This document shows, in pieces, positions 11,992 to 23,815 of a DNA stretch of 64,000 nucleotides. The notes below the pieces were generated by a model. The model saw only the letters and a list, made by a program, of their open reading frames with translations, was not told where the DNA came from and searched no databases. Position numbers and translations under genes: made by a program. Location: the NCBI GenBank assembly GCA_020055645.1, contig CM034546.1, forward strand, positions 123,897,875 through 123,961,874, read 5' to 3'. Position 1 is the stretch's first letter, and the number at the start of each line of letters is the position of its first letter. Origin of the DNA: Tomocerus qinae (lineage: Eukaryota > Arthropoda > Collembola > Entomobryomorpha > Tomoceridae).

Positions 11992-14900
11992 ATGTTGTTA
12001 CAAACAGTGCACGCTGGTGAATTTGATTGTTGCTCTACTACTGGGAATTTTATTGATATCTATTACCTTATAGCTATACTCATCCTTTCTGTCATTTACG
12101 TATGGAAATTCAAAGGGAAATCCAAAAGCTTCGATGGAAGAAAAAAAGGTACCGACAAAATTCATTTCATAAAATTTTAAAATATTTTTGCCCAATTTGT
12201 CTATTTCAAACTTTTAAATGCCAACTGCCAATTTGTTTAGTTTCATGTTTTGTGTAATGCGCATGTATGATTTCCTACTGAAACAAAGTTTGCCCCAGAT
12301 TTGTAAATAGCGTGCAAAATTATTGTCCGTGTCTGTTATTGTTCTTAGTTTTATTTATTGACATGCCATTAAGTCACTTTTTTCAATAAAATTACAATAT
12401 TTATTGATAGCTGAGTTCAAGGTGCTCATTAAAATATCTATGAAACTTTACAAATGTTTATTTCAGTACTCAGGCTCAGAGTTCTGGGATTTTAATTAGC
12501 ATAAAAATTAATTTAATTAATTGCTTGTATTTTCCTTTCAACTAACTTCAATGTAAAAAGTATTTTAGTAACTTGATCTACAGCCTAAAACACAAAACCA
12601 CATTTAAATAATTAATGTGTAAAAAGTTTTTAACATCTATAATTCCAATTTTTGTATTATTAACTTAAATAAATAAAGTAAGTTCTAAATAGTATAGTAG
12701 TTATGTTCACTATGAAATGAATAAGAATGAAATGTGAACTAAAATTAGGTATGCAATAATGTGCAAGTGTCTAAACAATGGCTATAAATATAACATATCA
12801 GTAAAAATTAAATATTTAATTATGATAATTAAAATCACCTTTCAGAATTAAATGATGAAGATATGTTAATGTAAACAAGATTATGTAATTCAATTTTAAT
12901 TAATGGTTTCTTTTTTGCCAAATGAATTCCGGAAGCTATGACTGTGACAGAGTCCATAGGATACCTTTGGAGATTGATGAAAGCGGAAGAACACTCAGAA
13001 GAAACAGCTTTGGAAATTTCCCGGAAACTGGGCCAACAAAAGTTATTCAGTTTCAATTTTCCCACGCCTATGAGTGAGTAATCGTAATCAGTTATTTTTT
13101 CGATTATATTTAGTCTTGTTGTATACTGATACAATTAATCTGGTTTTCAGTCATTGTCAATGATTATGAGATGATGAGAGAACTTCAAAATTCCGAAATG
13201 TGGTCTGACCGACCGATAGGAAAAGTATTTTCCCTCCGCTCTCGAGGCCAAATTCGAGGTAAGTACAATTAATTAGTTATCAAAATAATTTATAACATTG
13301 AAGTAGTAAGCATTGAATTTAATGTTATTGAAATTCTTTAGGACTTCTTCAAAATAATGGAGAATCCTGGAAGGCAGTAAGAAAGTACACGATGAAGAAG
13401 CTTGGCCAATTAGGAATTGGGAGGAAGGATCGAATGATATCTTTTCTTGAAGGAGAAACAACCGAACTTCTTCATCATTTGGATAATTTAATAGTTGAGA
13501 CTGGAAATCGGATTCCAGCTCATGATTTATTTTCCCTATCTGTGGCCAACATCGTGTGGAGTATTTCAACAGGAGAGCAATTCGCTAGAGATGACCCTAA
13601 GTACACAGCGCTTAAAGAAAATACAGCCGCCATGACTGGGCTCTCTGTCTCCAAAATCCTCCTCATGGAATGCAAACCTTTGCGAAAAATTGTAGAATTT
13701 GCTCCAGGAGTATTTGGTTTCAAAGAACTCTTCAAAAGAGTTGACGACCTTCGCATTTATTTCACGGTAAGTTTCTTCCCAAAAAATTACAATACTTAAT
13801 TACCTGCAAAGATTTTTGACATTTTCCAGCTGTTTGCAAAATTGTAGCAAATTTTAAAATTCAATTATTTTTGGACGGCATTAGGAAGTAGTTGAAAGAA
13901 AACGGCAACTGAAACAAAAGGGAAATGAATGTGATGATTTGATCGATTGTTTCCTGGAAGAAATAGAAGCTCATAAAGACACCAAAGATGAATTTCAAAA
14001 AAATATTTACTGCATTGAAGAGTTAGTGGCCATCATTACTGATTTATTTCAAGCAGGAATGGATACATCAAGTAATACTTTGGAAAGTGCAATGATGCTG
14101 ATAGTAAAACATCCAGAGGTTCAACAGAAAATTCAAAGAGAAATCTACGAAGTTGTCGGGCCTGGTAGAATACCAAATTTCTTTCGCGACAAACAAGAGT
14201 ACGATTTTATTTATTGACTTCTGTTTACATTGCTTAGTCAAGAGTTTAAAATCGTTTCATTGAACAAGCAGTCTAATTAATTATTTTTAACTGTTGAAAA
14301 AATAATTGTTAGTGGCCAATTGAATATATTTACAGTCAAATTCTGAATATTTAATTTTGAGAAAATTCTGGGTACTTATAACATTTATTTCTTAATCGTC
14401 TTTGTTTTATGTAAATAGTATGCCGTACACAATGGCTGCAATTTCGGAGGTGAACAGGATTACGAATATGGTGCCATTTAACGGAAGACTAGCAAAAGAA
14501 GATTGTACCTTTCAAGATTTGAAAATACGCAAGGTTAATAATTGTGCATATTGTCATTAATTTTACATTTTGATTGAATGCTAACCTTTGATATTTATTT
14601 AGGGCACTTATGCATTTCTCCATTTGCATTGTGTGCGAATGGACGAAGAATTTTGGGGTGACCCTGACGTTTTTCGGCCAGAGCGCTTTTTGGATGATCA
14701 GAATAATTTGATGACAGATCTGGTGGCTCGTGCCATGGCTTTCGGAGGAGGTAACATGATTTCTATTGCATTTAAATATTCACTTTACGTTGTAGGAAAT
14801 ATCCAATTTTTCTAATAATTCTTGAGCCGTAAACTAAAATGTGTTTCTATGATTTATTCAGGGACTCGCTATTGTCCGGGTGAAATGGTTGCAAAGTCGA

Positions 14901-15043
14901 TGTTGTTCACGTTTTTCACGGGACTTCTTCAACGCTACAATTTCACGAGAGCAGACGAGAATCAAGTATTGAGAATGAGTGATTGTGCGTCAGTAACAAA
15001 TCGTGTACATCCATTTCTCATGTCAGCTGCATTACGTCAATGA
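11992..15043 (+). CDS. Cytochrome P450, CYP2-clan type
   Basis: Eight exons in phase: 11992-12148, 12936(or 12951)-13073, 13151-13258, 13342-13766, 13885-14198, 14419-14533, 14603-14750, 14862-15043; about 528 residues. It would be a haem monooxygenase of the endoplasmic reticulum oxidising lipophilic substrates. Exon 1 carries the N-terminal membrane anchor (IYYLIAILILSVIYVWKF). Hallmarks are all present: I-helix LFQAGMDTSSNT, K-helix E-x-x-R in ISEVNRI, the PERF motif in RPERFLDD, and the haem-binding loop AFGGGTRYCPGE, whose Cys is the iron ligand. That loop is split between exons 7 and 8. The proline-rich hinge (PPGP) normal after the anchor was not found between exons 1 and 2; a missed microexon or true loss are both possible. 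Substrate cannot be judged. Confidence 0.88.
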
Positions 15044-16544
15044 TAGCTGAGACTGCTCTGCACTCAATAGCATACAAAGACTTGACTGACTATATGTCAA
15101 CTTAAGTTCCCTCATTTACGACTTACATTTGAGTCCCCCAACACTTTATTTTAAAAGCATGGCATGACTGTATTTACTTTTTCATTATGTTACTGTTTGT
15201 TGTTGTCAATAAGAAGCCATTTAATTTAATTCGTGGGTGTGCAAGTGTTAACTGTTTATTTAGTATTGTAAAATAATGTGACTTTATAAAATCAGAATGT
15301 CTCTTTTTGTATTGGAATGGCAAATATTTAGGTTATTGTAAATTTGCAAAAAATTAGGTTGTTTTTAAAATACTGTTTTATTTAACTAATTGCGCACACA
15401 TGTTTATGAAAATACAAAAGGCCATATTATTTCTAATTATAAAAAGATATACAAATAAGTAATATAAGCTGATGCTTATACTATTACTGGAAAAGTAATT
15501 TAGACCGATAATTTATTCATACAGATATAACAATTACATATTTTATTAATCTTATCATTTTTATTAAAAATGGAGAATTGAAAAAGAACCACATTTAGCT
15601 GTTTAATAAAATAAGATTAATAGCCGATTGTTATTCTAAGCTCAAATATTTAGATGCTGGAAAACTCCTATAATTTTATTGTGATATATTTAGTAATTTT
15701 TAGATTTAGATGTGTTTGTGTGCCTTTTTAGGTTTAGTTTGTCAATATTTACTTAATGTATGTATGTTACTGCAGTGTGCATGTTATGTCTCATGTATAT
15801 TTGCAGTATCAACTAACATAGCCTAAAACGGAAGGCAACTTGTATAAGGACCAAGTAATAATGTACAATTTCATTAACACTCACAATGCTGTTACTAACT
15901 AATAAACTTAACCATAAATGGTTACATCATTTTGCTTTTGTCCAATGAAAACGTACAGCAATATAAAAATAAATAATTGAATCATGCTTTCACCAGAATA
16001 GATATAATTGACATTTTTTTCAAAAGTGTATTTATGTGTATTTCTGTATTATCCTATATGCTGTAGCATTTAGAATAAATATATGATATAGACTTGTCTA
16101 TTACTATTGCATATGTGAATCTAGTCATTTCCAAAAGCAATTGCGGATTATTCCGGTTGAAATGAATTGTCATTTGTTTGTGTTGCTTCAACAACAGTCG
16201 ACCGCAGGTCGTTCGTGGTATCTCTTTACCGATTTGGTGTATATGCATGTAGTCATATTCTGTTATATTATATACGTACCATATGTTATTGCGCAAAGCA
16301 TTAATCAAATAAAATTGTCTCTGATACCCCAATATTCTTAGCCAAGAATTGTTTTTGGAAATTACCTTAGCCTACCCAATAACGTCAAAGAATGATATTT
16401 TCCTATTAATCCTTAAAGTTGAACTCTACATGTCACATAATACTATTTCATTACCTAAATCGACAATATTCTATATAAAGTATATCTATATTAACATTAT
16501 ACTGTAGCATTCGGTATTTTTACCGGGAGCGAGAGATCCCAAAA
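15044..16544. repeat. Intergenic DNA carrying the kinase-upstream duplicated block, copy 1
   Basis: From about 15684 to 16200 the sequence is closely related to 21684-22000 and to about 22741-23290 plus 23620-23710. Shared landmarks are TTTAGTAATTTTTAGATTTAG, ACTGCAGTGTGCATGTT, ACGGAAGGCAACTT and, next to the kinase genes, GCGGATTATTCCGGTTGAAAT. The block precedes both tyrosine-kinase genes and probably holds their promoters; it was copied with them. Confidence 0.6.
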
Positions 16545-19500
16545 ATGAAAGGATGTCATCCTTGCTGTGGATATTATTTGGCTGGGGGAACGAGGATTAT
16601 TTGCATTTTAAATATGGTATATAAAACAACGTAAACACTAAGTTAACAATAGATAGGTACTGTCTCTGAAACTAATAAAGCGATAAGAGAACTTATTGTA
16701 TTCTATTTTTAGGTAGGAAATTTCGTAGGGTATGTAGTTTTACTTGCTGACATGATCGAACCGTGGAGTCGTTTATGTAACAACTCAACAGGTAATTCAT
16801 AAATTCGATTTCCTGTATTAAAATATTTTTATTGTTTCATGTTTCATTAGATATTGTGTATTTGCAAACATTTAATTGCAGAATACTTGATGATCTTCAT
16901 GTGGACAACATTTTGGATTCTTGAAGCAATCGCAATGACCTTTAACGTTCTTCTTTTTAATTATCATCGTTCTGTAAGGTTTATTTCAAAGTATATCTCT
17001 ATATTATAAGAATATTCTGAAATAAAGAACACGACTATTTCCGGCTACATTATATTGTTGAAACGACAACACTTGTGATTTGACAATTTAGGTTTTTAAA
17101 TTGACAGTAATAAATATCAACGAATCTTATTTCAATTTTGATTGAAAGTCATGTAGTCATTAATTTGTAGCTTATTAATGTTTTTAATAATGTATCCCAA
17201 AGCAGTTTACCCGATGTCCAACATACGCAACGTGCTTTTGTCGGGTGTCTTCCGAAGTTACCTGACAAAGGCACTTTGTTAATAGTGGACTTTGGGTAAA
17301 CTGCTTTGGAGTACATTATTAAAAATATTTAGATTTTATGTGGATTCTATACTGTACGGAGTACAGAGTACAGACTAAGTTACTAAGTTGAGACAGAGCA
17401 GAGAGCCAGCACTGTCATCAGCGTAGAGTAGAGAGTTGCACGGGCAGGCAATTTAGTGCCCGTGCCCGCCCGTGCCCGTAACAAAGGAGCCCGTGGCCGC
17501 CCAAACCCGCCCGTGAGCATCCTGATTTTTCCAGGGATGCCCGAGCCCGCCCGTGGTCATCCTACATTGGCCCGTTCCCGCCCGTGGCCGCAAAAAATCT
17601 GTGTTCCGTACCCGTGCCCGCCCGTGCCCGTGAAAATTCTGTAGCATGTGCCCGTGCCCGCCCGTGCCCGTGAAAATTCTGTAGCATGTGCCCGTGCCCG
17701 CCCGTGCCCGTGAAAATTCTGTAACATGTGCCCGTGCCCGCAAAAGATTTTTATAAAAACTTTATAATATACGCTATACGTACTGTGTGTGTAGTGTGTA
17801 GTGCGCAGTAGATTTTTATATAATACTAGTGAACCCAACCCAGCTAAGGGGCACTCAAGAGAAATTAAGCAGGCCCCCCATCACAGTAATAAAAACAATT
17901 CCGGGTCAAATGGAAAAATTCCTAAACCAAAATAATAACTATTTCGTAGTGTCCAATACAGGGAATAATAAAATACTCCATTTTTATTAACCACCCCAGA
18001 ATATTACCCTTTAAAATCAGAAAAATAGGATTCCGGGATTTTGGAAAACGGATTGTCTTCTTTAGCTAATTATTTCTAATCAATCACTATTAATCATCTT
18101 ATGTGAATTTGTATTATTGTTCTGATGTTATAATCATAGAATACCGATAGGTGGCGGTTATAATAATATGAAACAACTCATTTCGTTTGTTTAGAGGGAG
18201 GGGGCATGCGCTTTCGTGCTTTCAAGGAACGTTTATAGTTGATGGGAGGAGGCGATGTCCAAAAGAGTTACAGCTAGCACTTGCGCTACACTTGAGAGAG
18301 GGGGTTTTAAGTTTTAGGTTATGTAATATGCAGGTTTCCTAGGCTCTCCTACCAAAAATAGAAAGTCAGATCAGGTATTAGTGCGATTATATTATAGAAG
18401 ACTAATATCTGTGTTATAATAATATAAGCGTGTTTCACGGAACATTCATTATTGTATTGTACATGTTGTGTTGTGTACTGTTATTGTTATTATAAAGTTA
18501 CGGGCACTTACGGGCGCCCGCGGGCAGCCCGTGCCCGCCCGTGAACATCTTTGATGGGCCCGTGCCTGCCCGTGAGAATCCATGGTTGACTCATACCCGC
18601 CCGTGCCCGTCCGTGAGTATCCTTGATTAGCCTGTGCCCGCCCGTACCTGCCCGTGAGCATACTTAGCTAGCCCGGTGCCCGTACATGCCCATGAAAAAT
18701 CCGTTTAACGTGCCCGTGCCCGCCCGTGCCCGTACGGGCACGGGCCGGGCAGCTGCCCGTACGGGCTGCCTGTGCCCGTGCAACTCTCTAGCGTAGAGTT
18801 ATAGAATGCAGGAAACTCGACTGCCTGACTAAACTTGAGAATCAGTAAAGCAGGCTATGCTTTTACTATAAAACTATAAATACACATAGTGTTGAGGTGT
18901 CAATTTTATGTGCCTTTGATACAATATCCTTGATTCATATATCAAAATGTCTTAGAAATATTTTATATTATAGATGCAATGGAATTAACAGGTGATTAGT
19001 TTTTAGTAAGTTGCATGTGGTAGTTGATATGATATGCAATATGAATTATATTACCGAAAATCTTTTGTTTGCAGCAAAATGAAAGCGGATTGGCAAGGTG
19101 GACAATTGTCATTGCAATCACCAGCACATCAACAATAATTCTTTACAATTTCAAATTCTTTTATTTTAACTTGTATTGGGAAGGCGAATATTTATTAAGA
19201 AACTACTTTCTGGGAAATGGAGCCTACATTTACAGATGTTATTCTTGCTTTGTAATGTATAACTATATCATAGAAATTAGAACAGGAAAAGAAAATCTGC
19301 ACGAGAAACTTCGAGGGCTAACCAAAGCGGAAATCTCAGAATTCGAAGAGGGAATACATGACGCTGTGTTAAATATGACCACCCTAGTCGCAGGTGTTGT
19401 TGACCCGTCCTTGTCAAACAGTTCTCATCAGATGGATATACATAGTAAAATTCGCTACCAAAAGTATCTGAAGGAGAAGTATGAAATACCTTTGGATAAA

Positions 19501-21184
19501 CTAACAATTGGTAATTGTTTATGTAAATAATCCATTGAAAAACGGAAGTATAATGGCAGAGAAGTTTATATTTTCTGTTTTTGACCCACTTTCCATGTCG
19601 GTTTTAGTCTCCCAGAGCCTTTTTACTGCCGAACAAGTTATTGCACCATTTTTAACAATGGATACAATTACTTTCCTAGATTGTACCCCGAAAATTTGAT
19701 CACTCTAGCTGAAACCGTTCGGAAGTTGACCTGTGCATAGGGATTTCCGGACAGACAGACAGAAATAGTATTTCCATACAACTTCTCTGAATAATCAACT
19801 TCTATCAAAGTTTTTTTGTTCAACATTTTAAACAACTCCTTTTTAGATGAAAGTCAAGTGCTGGGCTCAGGCGCATTTGGCAAAGTTTTGAAGTGTCATT
19901 ATTGTGAGGACAACAGTCCCACTGTCGTAGCTGTGAAAACTGTGGACGACGATTCTATAAATGTACATGCTTTTAAGGCTATTCTTTCGGAAGTTAAAGT
20001 CATGTGCTATTTAGGAAATCACGAAAATGTCGTCGAATTCCTCGGAGCTTCCACTTCGACAATTCAACAAAGTAAGGCTAAATGAATAATAAGAAATCAT
20101 GTAAATTAATTTCATTCAAAATGGTCCATAAAGCCTAAATGATTTTATTTCAGAGAAACTTTACATAGTTATGGAATTTTGTCCGAACGGGAGTCTCTTT
20201 GATTTTTTGAAAAGTCGCAAACCGTTATTTTTCCCACATATTAGCTCAAACAAGTAAAATCGTCACGTTTTATTTCACCTAAAAGTTTTCATAGTGTGTC
20301 AAAATGACGCTTTAGCATCTTGTCTATAATAATTGATTTTATAGCTCATCGGTTAACTGTGATGACTACATCTGTGACAGTGATATGGTCGAAGACGCCA
20401 TTTTTACAAAAGATTTGATAAAATGGTCATACCAAATAGCAGATGGAATGGCATATTTGGAACAGAAAAAGGCATTTAAAAATGCAAAAAATACTGAAAA
20501 TGCCTTTATTTGTGTAACAGTTGCTTTGATGTTATAAAAATGTATTAAAGGTGGTTCATGGTGACTTGGCCGCGCGTAATATTCTTCTTAACGCGGAGAA
20601 AATTGCAAAAATCACAGATTTTGGGCTATCACGGCAAATATACCAATACGAAGTTTACATGAAAAAGGGAAATGTAATCACCTAATTCATTTTTCCTGCA
20701 TTTCAGCAAATATTATCCGAATTATTACATATTGTAAATTATGTATGGATTAAACATTTTAGAGTCCGCTACCTTGGCGTTGGTTAGCTTTGGAATCAAT
20801 GACTGATATGGCATTTTCAAGCAAATCTGATGTGTGGGCATATGGAATCACAGTTTGGGAAATGTTTTCACTCTGCGACATTCCCTATTCCACTCATGAG
20901 TTTCACCCTACCTTTGTCCAGAAATTAAAAAATGGAATGAGGCTGCCTATACCTATAAATTGTCCGCAGGAGATGTAAAATATGTCCACAATTATGAAAT
21001 ACGATTTGAGAATTAGTATTGATTTTTAGTATAATAACAAGTTGCCAATTACAAATAAATTCATTCTAATTTTGTTTTCAGATATCACATATTGAAACAA
21101 TGTTGGCATATGGAACCGGAAAAACGACCTTCCTTCCTGTATCTGGGAATATATTTTAGGAACGTAATAAATAACTATCTGTAA
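16545..21184 (+). CDS. Four-transmembrane tyrosine kinase, tandem copy 1
   Basis: Ten exons in phase: 16545-16616, 16713-16791, 16882-16973, 19075-19510, 19847-20071, 20154-20253, 20345-20471, 20551-20673, 20763-20974, 21082-21184; 522 residues. Residues 1-140 form about four hydrophobic segments (around 12-36, 52-75, 90-108, 120-138), starting CHPCCGYYLAGGTR. No signal peptide and no Ig-type or other ligand domain is seen. After a linker, a full tyrosine kinase domain follows: glycine loop GSGAFGKV (233-240), VAVK with Lys257, helix C Glu275, HGDLAARN (380-387), DFG (400-402), three tyrosines in the activation loop, [12 protein letters not shown] and [12 protein letters not shown]. All catalytic residues are present except that HRD reads HGD. 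The kinase resembles VEGFR/PDGFR/FGFR-type receptors. Intron 7 uses a GC donor (20472). Intron 3 holds a hAT-like element. Confidence 0.8.
17181..17325. mobile_element. Palindromic MITE in kinase gene 1, intron 3
   Basis: About 40-base inverted arms, TTTTTAATAATGTA..CCAAAGCAGTTTACCC at the left and the complement at the right, around a short centre containing a CTTTTGTCGGGTG / CTGACAAAGG pair. No open frame. Confidence 0.55.
17455..17745. repeat. GCCCGTGCCC array, left arm
   Basis: Degenerate repeats of GCCCGTGCCC separated by spacers such as TGAAAATTCTGTAGCAT, which itself recurs three times with a period of about 60 bases. Confidence 0.8.
18500..18780. repeat. GCCCGTGCCC array, right arm
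   Basis: The same unit family as the left arm, in the same orientation, with GTGAACAT- and GTGAGTAT-type spacers. It ends in a local palindrome CCCGTACGGGCACGGG before the terminal inverted repeat. Confidence 0.75.
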
Positions 21185-23815
21185 ACAACTTCGTTTAAAA
21201 ACTTTCACAACCGAACATAAGAATTGCTTAAATACCGGATAAAGTCAATATAATAGCAAACAAACACATGCATGTGCTTATGACTATATACGAAGCATAA
21301 ATTAATTCTAGATCTGCGGATTTCTATTGAAGTGGCAACAAAATAAATTCGTGTAACAGAAATAATTTTTAACAAAAATATTCAGTAAAAGAGTAAAATA
21401 ATAAATGACGAGTAAAAAATTTTTTGTGTCCAGCACAATCAAGAAATTGTTTGTCGGGCTGGGAAACATGTTGCTAACTCTAACTATATGTACTTTTTTA
21501 TACACTTCTTAGGAGTGCGATCATGTTATGATTTAAAGAAAATAAATCGAATATTTTATCTAGAATAGGGGCACAAAAAATTGCCGTATATTTTGTAAAA
21601 TGGGAATTTGTTGTAATATTTTTTGTACGCCTTTGTAAAATAGCATAATGGATTTATTAATGTCATTAACGGAGCCACTAATTTGATATATTTAGTAATT
21701 TTTAGATTTAGATGTGTCAACTGTGTGTGTGTGCCTTTTTAGGTTTAGCTTGTTAATATTTACTTAATGTATGTATGTAACTGCAGTGTGCATGTTTTGT
21801 CTCATAATATTTGCAGTATCAACTAACCTAAAACGGAAGGCAACTTCCAGGGACAAAGTAAAGTAATTAATAATGTACAATTTCATTCACTACACTCACA
21901 ATGCTGTTACTAACTAATAAACTTGACCATAAGTGGTTACATCATTTTGCTTTTGTCCAATGAAAAGTATAAATAATTGAATCATGGTTTCACCAGAATA
22001 GATATAAAGCGCCACCTGGGCTGCTGTGGAGGCCCCTAGAGCCGCCCGCCAGGACGGGGCGGCCCTGGTGTACTTGCCTAAGACTTTGGCGTTAGTTTGG
22101 AGTCTGTACCAAACGTAAAATGTAATCGTTAGAGTTGGAAACATGATTGTAAGCTGTAAGATGATTGTAAAGCCATTTGGTGGATGGGTTGTCCATAATT
22201 TGCGTAACATATGCAGCACAATCGAAACTTTTTTGTTTTGGCGTTTAAAATGTGATTATACATCACGTGTTAGGTATGTAGTTAGTATTTAAATGTGAAT
22301 TAGTATTTGAAATCGATTGGCGGTAGTTTGAAGTTGATTGGTCCATCGGCTTATAAATTAATTAAGTTTTGAGTTTTTTTCTTCCCGCTCTAAGTTTCAA
22401 AATTATGAGAATTATTAAATTCAAAATTATTAAAATCGGTGATTGGTGGGGGCCAATTACCGATTTGAAACGAATCTTGAAGAGCTCTCAGAATCTGAGA
22501 CGAGGGTCAACATGTGAGCCATATAGTCTCTTGCTGGCTTCACTCCAAAGTACTATGCATTATTTAAACAGTTTTCTCATTAAAATCGGTGCCTGGGAGT
22601 CAAAAATCCCGACATTTCTCCCAATGGGGGTTTCGGAAATTGAGTTTCGACTTTTCTCTTTAATAAAGAAGAAACTTGTTTTGAAAATTTCATCAAAACG
22701 ACAGCTTTTCCAAGAGAATCGACTTGTCATAATTTTTATTGTGATATAATTTAGTAATTTGTAGATTTAGTTAGACATATCTAACTGTGTTTGTGTACCT
22801 TGTTATTAAAAAAATAGGTTTAGCTTTTCAATATATACTTAAGATAATGTATGTAACAGCAGTGAGCAATATATATTATGTATCTCATGCAATTTTCAGT
22901 AACAAGTATTAACTAATCTAACCTAAAGCGGAAGGCAAATTCTACACCAAGTAATAATGTACAATTTCCTTCACATTAACAATGGATAACTGTTACCGGC
23001 CAGACTAAAAGACCCCATCGTAATATAGAACGCTTCACCCGTCCCACCCACAGACCTAACCTAATTTACTAGCTGAAACAATTATCTGATCGTTTAATTA
23101 ACCGCAAACCTTACCATAAGTTTTTACATCATTTTGCTTTTGTCTAATGAAAACGTACAGAAATATAAAAATAAATAATTGAATCATGCTTATAGCCAGA
23201 ATACAGAATATGATTAAAATTTTAATAAGTATTTATCTATTTACTTACTTACTCGTATGTCCATGTTATTATCCTATAGGCTGTAACTTTTAGATTAAAT
23301 TGTACTTAATATTATAGACCAGGGAACAAAAAAGACCTTTTTTGCCTTTTTTATAAAAAAGGTAGGGGTAAGATTTTTAAAACACAGTCCTTTTTAGCCA
23401 TTTTACCTTTTTGATGTAGTAGCGTGCCCCATTTACTTCCACTTTACATGTAAATAAGGTTAAAAATGGTTAAAAGGACTGCTTTTATAGAAAAAGTAGT
23501 ACTTTTTACCTTTTTTTGTAAAAAAGGAGTACCTTTTTTGTTCCCTGTAATAGACTTTTGTCTATTACTATTATGTACTTGAATTGAATCTAGTCACAAA
23601 ATTTCCGAGTTATCAAGACAAAATTGCGGATTATTCCGGTTGAAATAAACTGCTATTTATTTTGGGATGCTTCAATAATAGTCGACCACAGGTTGTTGGT
23701 GATATCTCTTTACCGATTTGGAGTATGCGTAAGTCTGCTATACCAAACTGTACTAATAATATCATTCTACTGGAGTAACCGTATCGATTGTTTTAACCGA
23801 GGAGAGATCACAAAA
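21185..23815. repeat. Spacer between the two kinase genes with duplicated blocks
   Basis: Holds the 3' flank of kinase gene 1 (AATAAA at 21541-21546), a truncated second copy of the kinase-upstream block (about 21684-22000), a GC-rich patch at about 22010-22080 that interrupts it, a third and longer copy (about 22741-23290 and 23555-23800) directly in front of kinase gene 2, and a hAT-like MITE at 23320-23547. No separate gene is supported. The pattern is that of repeated tandem duplication with later insertions. Confidence 0.55.
23320..23547. mobile_element. hAT-like MITE, CAGGGAACAAAAAAG termini
   Basis: 228 bases with inverted ends CAGGGAACAAAAAAG. The flanks TTATAGAC (23312-23319) and TAATAGAC (23548-23555) agree at seven of eight bases, consistent with an aged hAT 8-base duplication. 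AT-rich, non-coding. It interrupts the duplicated block upstream of kinase gene 2 and is absent from the matching place upstream of kinase gene 1, so it inserted after the duplication. Confidence 0.7.

Larger units (their letters stand above)
17429..18790. mobile_element. Non-autonomous hAT-like element built of GCCCGTGCCC repeats
   Basis: Terminal inverted repeats TAGAGAGTTGCACGGGC begin and end a 1,362-base segment flanked by a perfect 8-base duplication GCGTAGAG (17421-17428 and 18791-18798). The 8-base duplication is the hAT signature. Two sub-terminal arrays, about 17455-17745 and 18500-18780, consist of degenerate GCCCGTGCCC units, extremely GC-rich beside the AT-rich host intron. The centre has no transposase frame, so mobilisation would need an enzyme in trans. 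Apparent reading frames in the arrays only reflect repeat periodicity. Confidence 0.75.

Noticed and set aside
17453..17838. Open frames rich in GHGRARAR-type residues inside the GC-rich element
   Set aside because: They exist in several frames and only mirror the GCCCGTGCCC repeat; no start context, splice sites or family match.
22010..22220. Possible gene in the GC-rich patch after the truncated kinase-upstream block (minus-strand frame of 101 codons)
   Set aside because: No domain, splice partner or repeat of the frame in related blocks; probably an inserted fragment.
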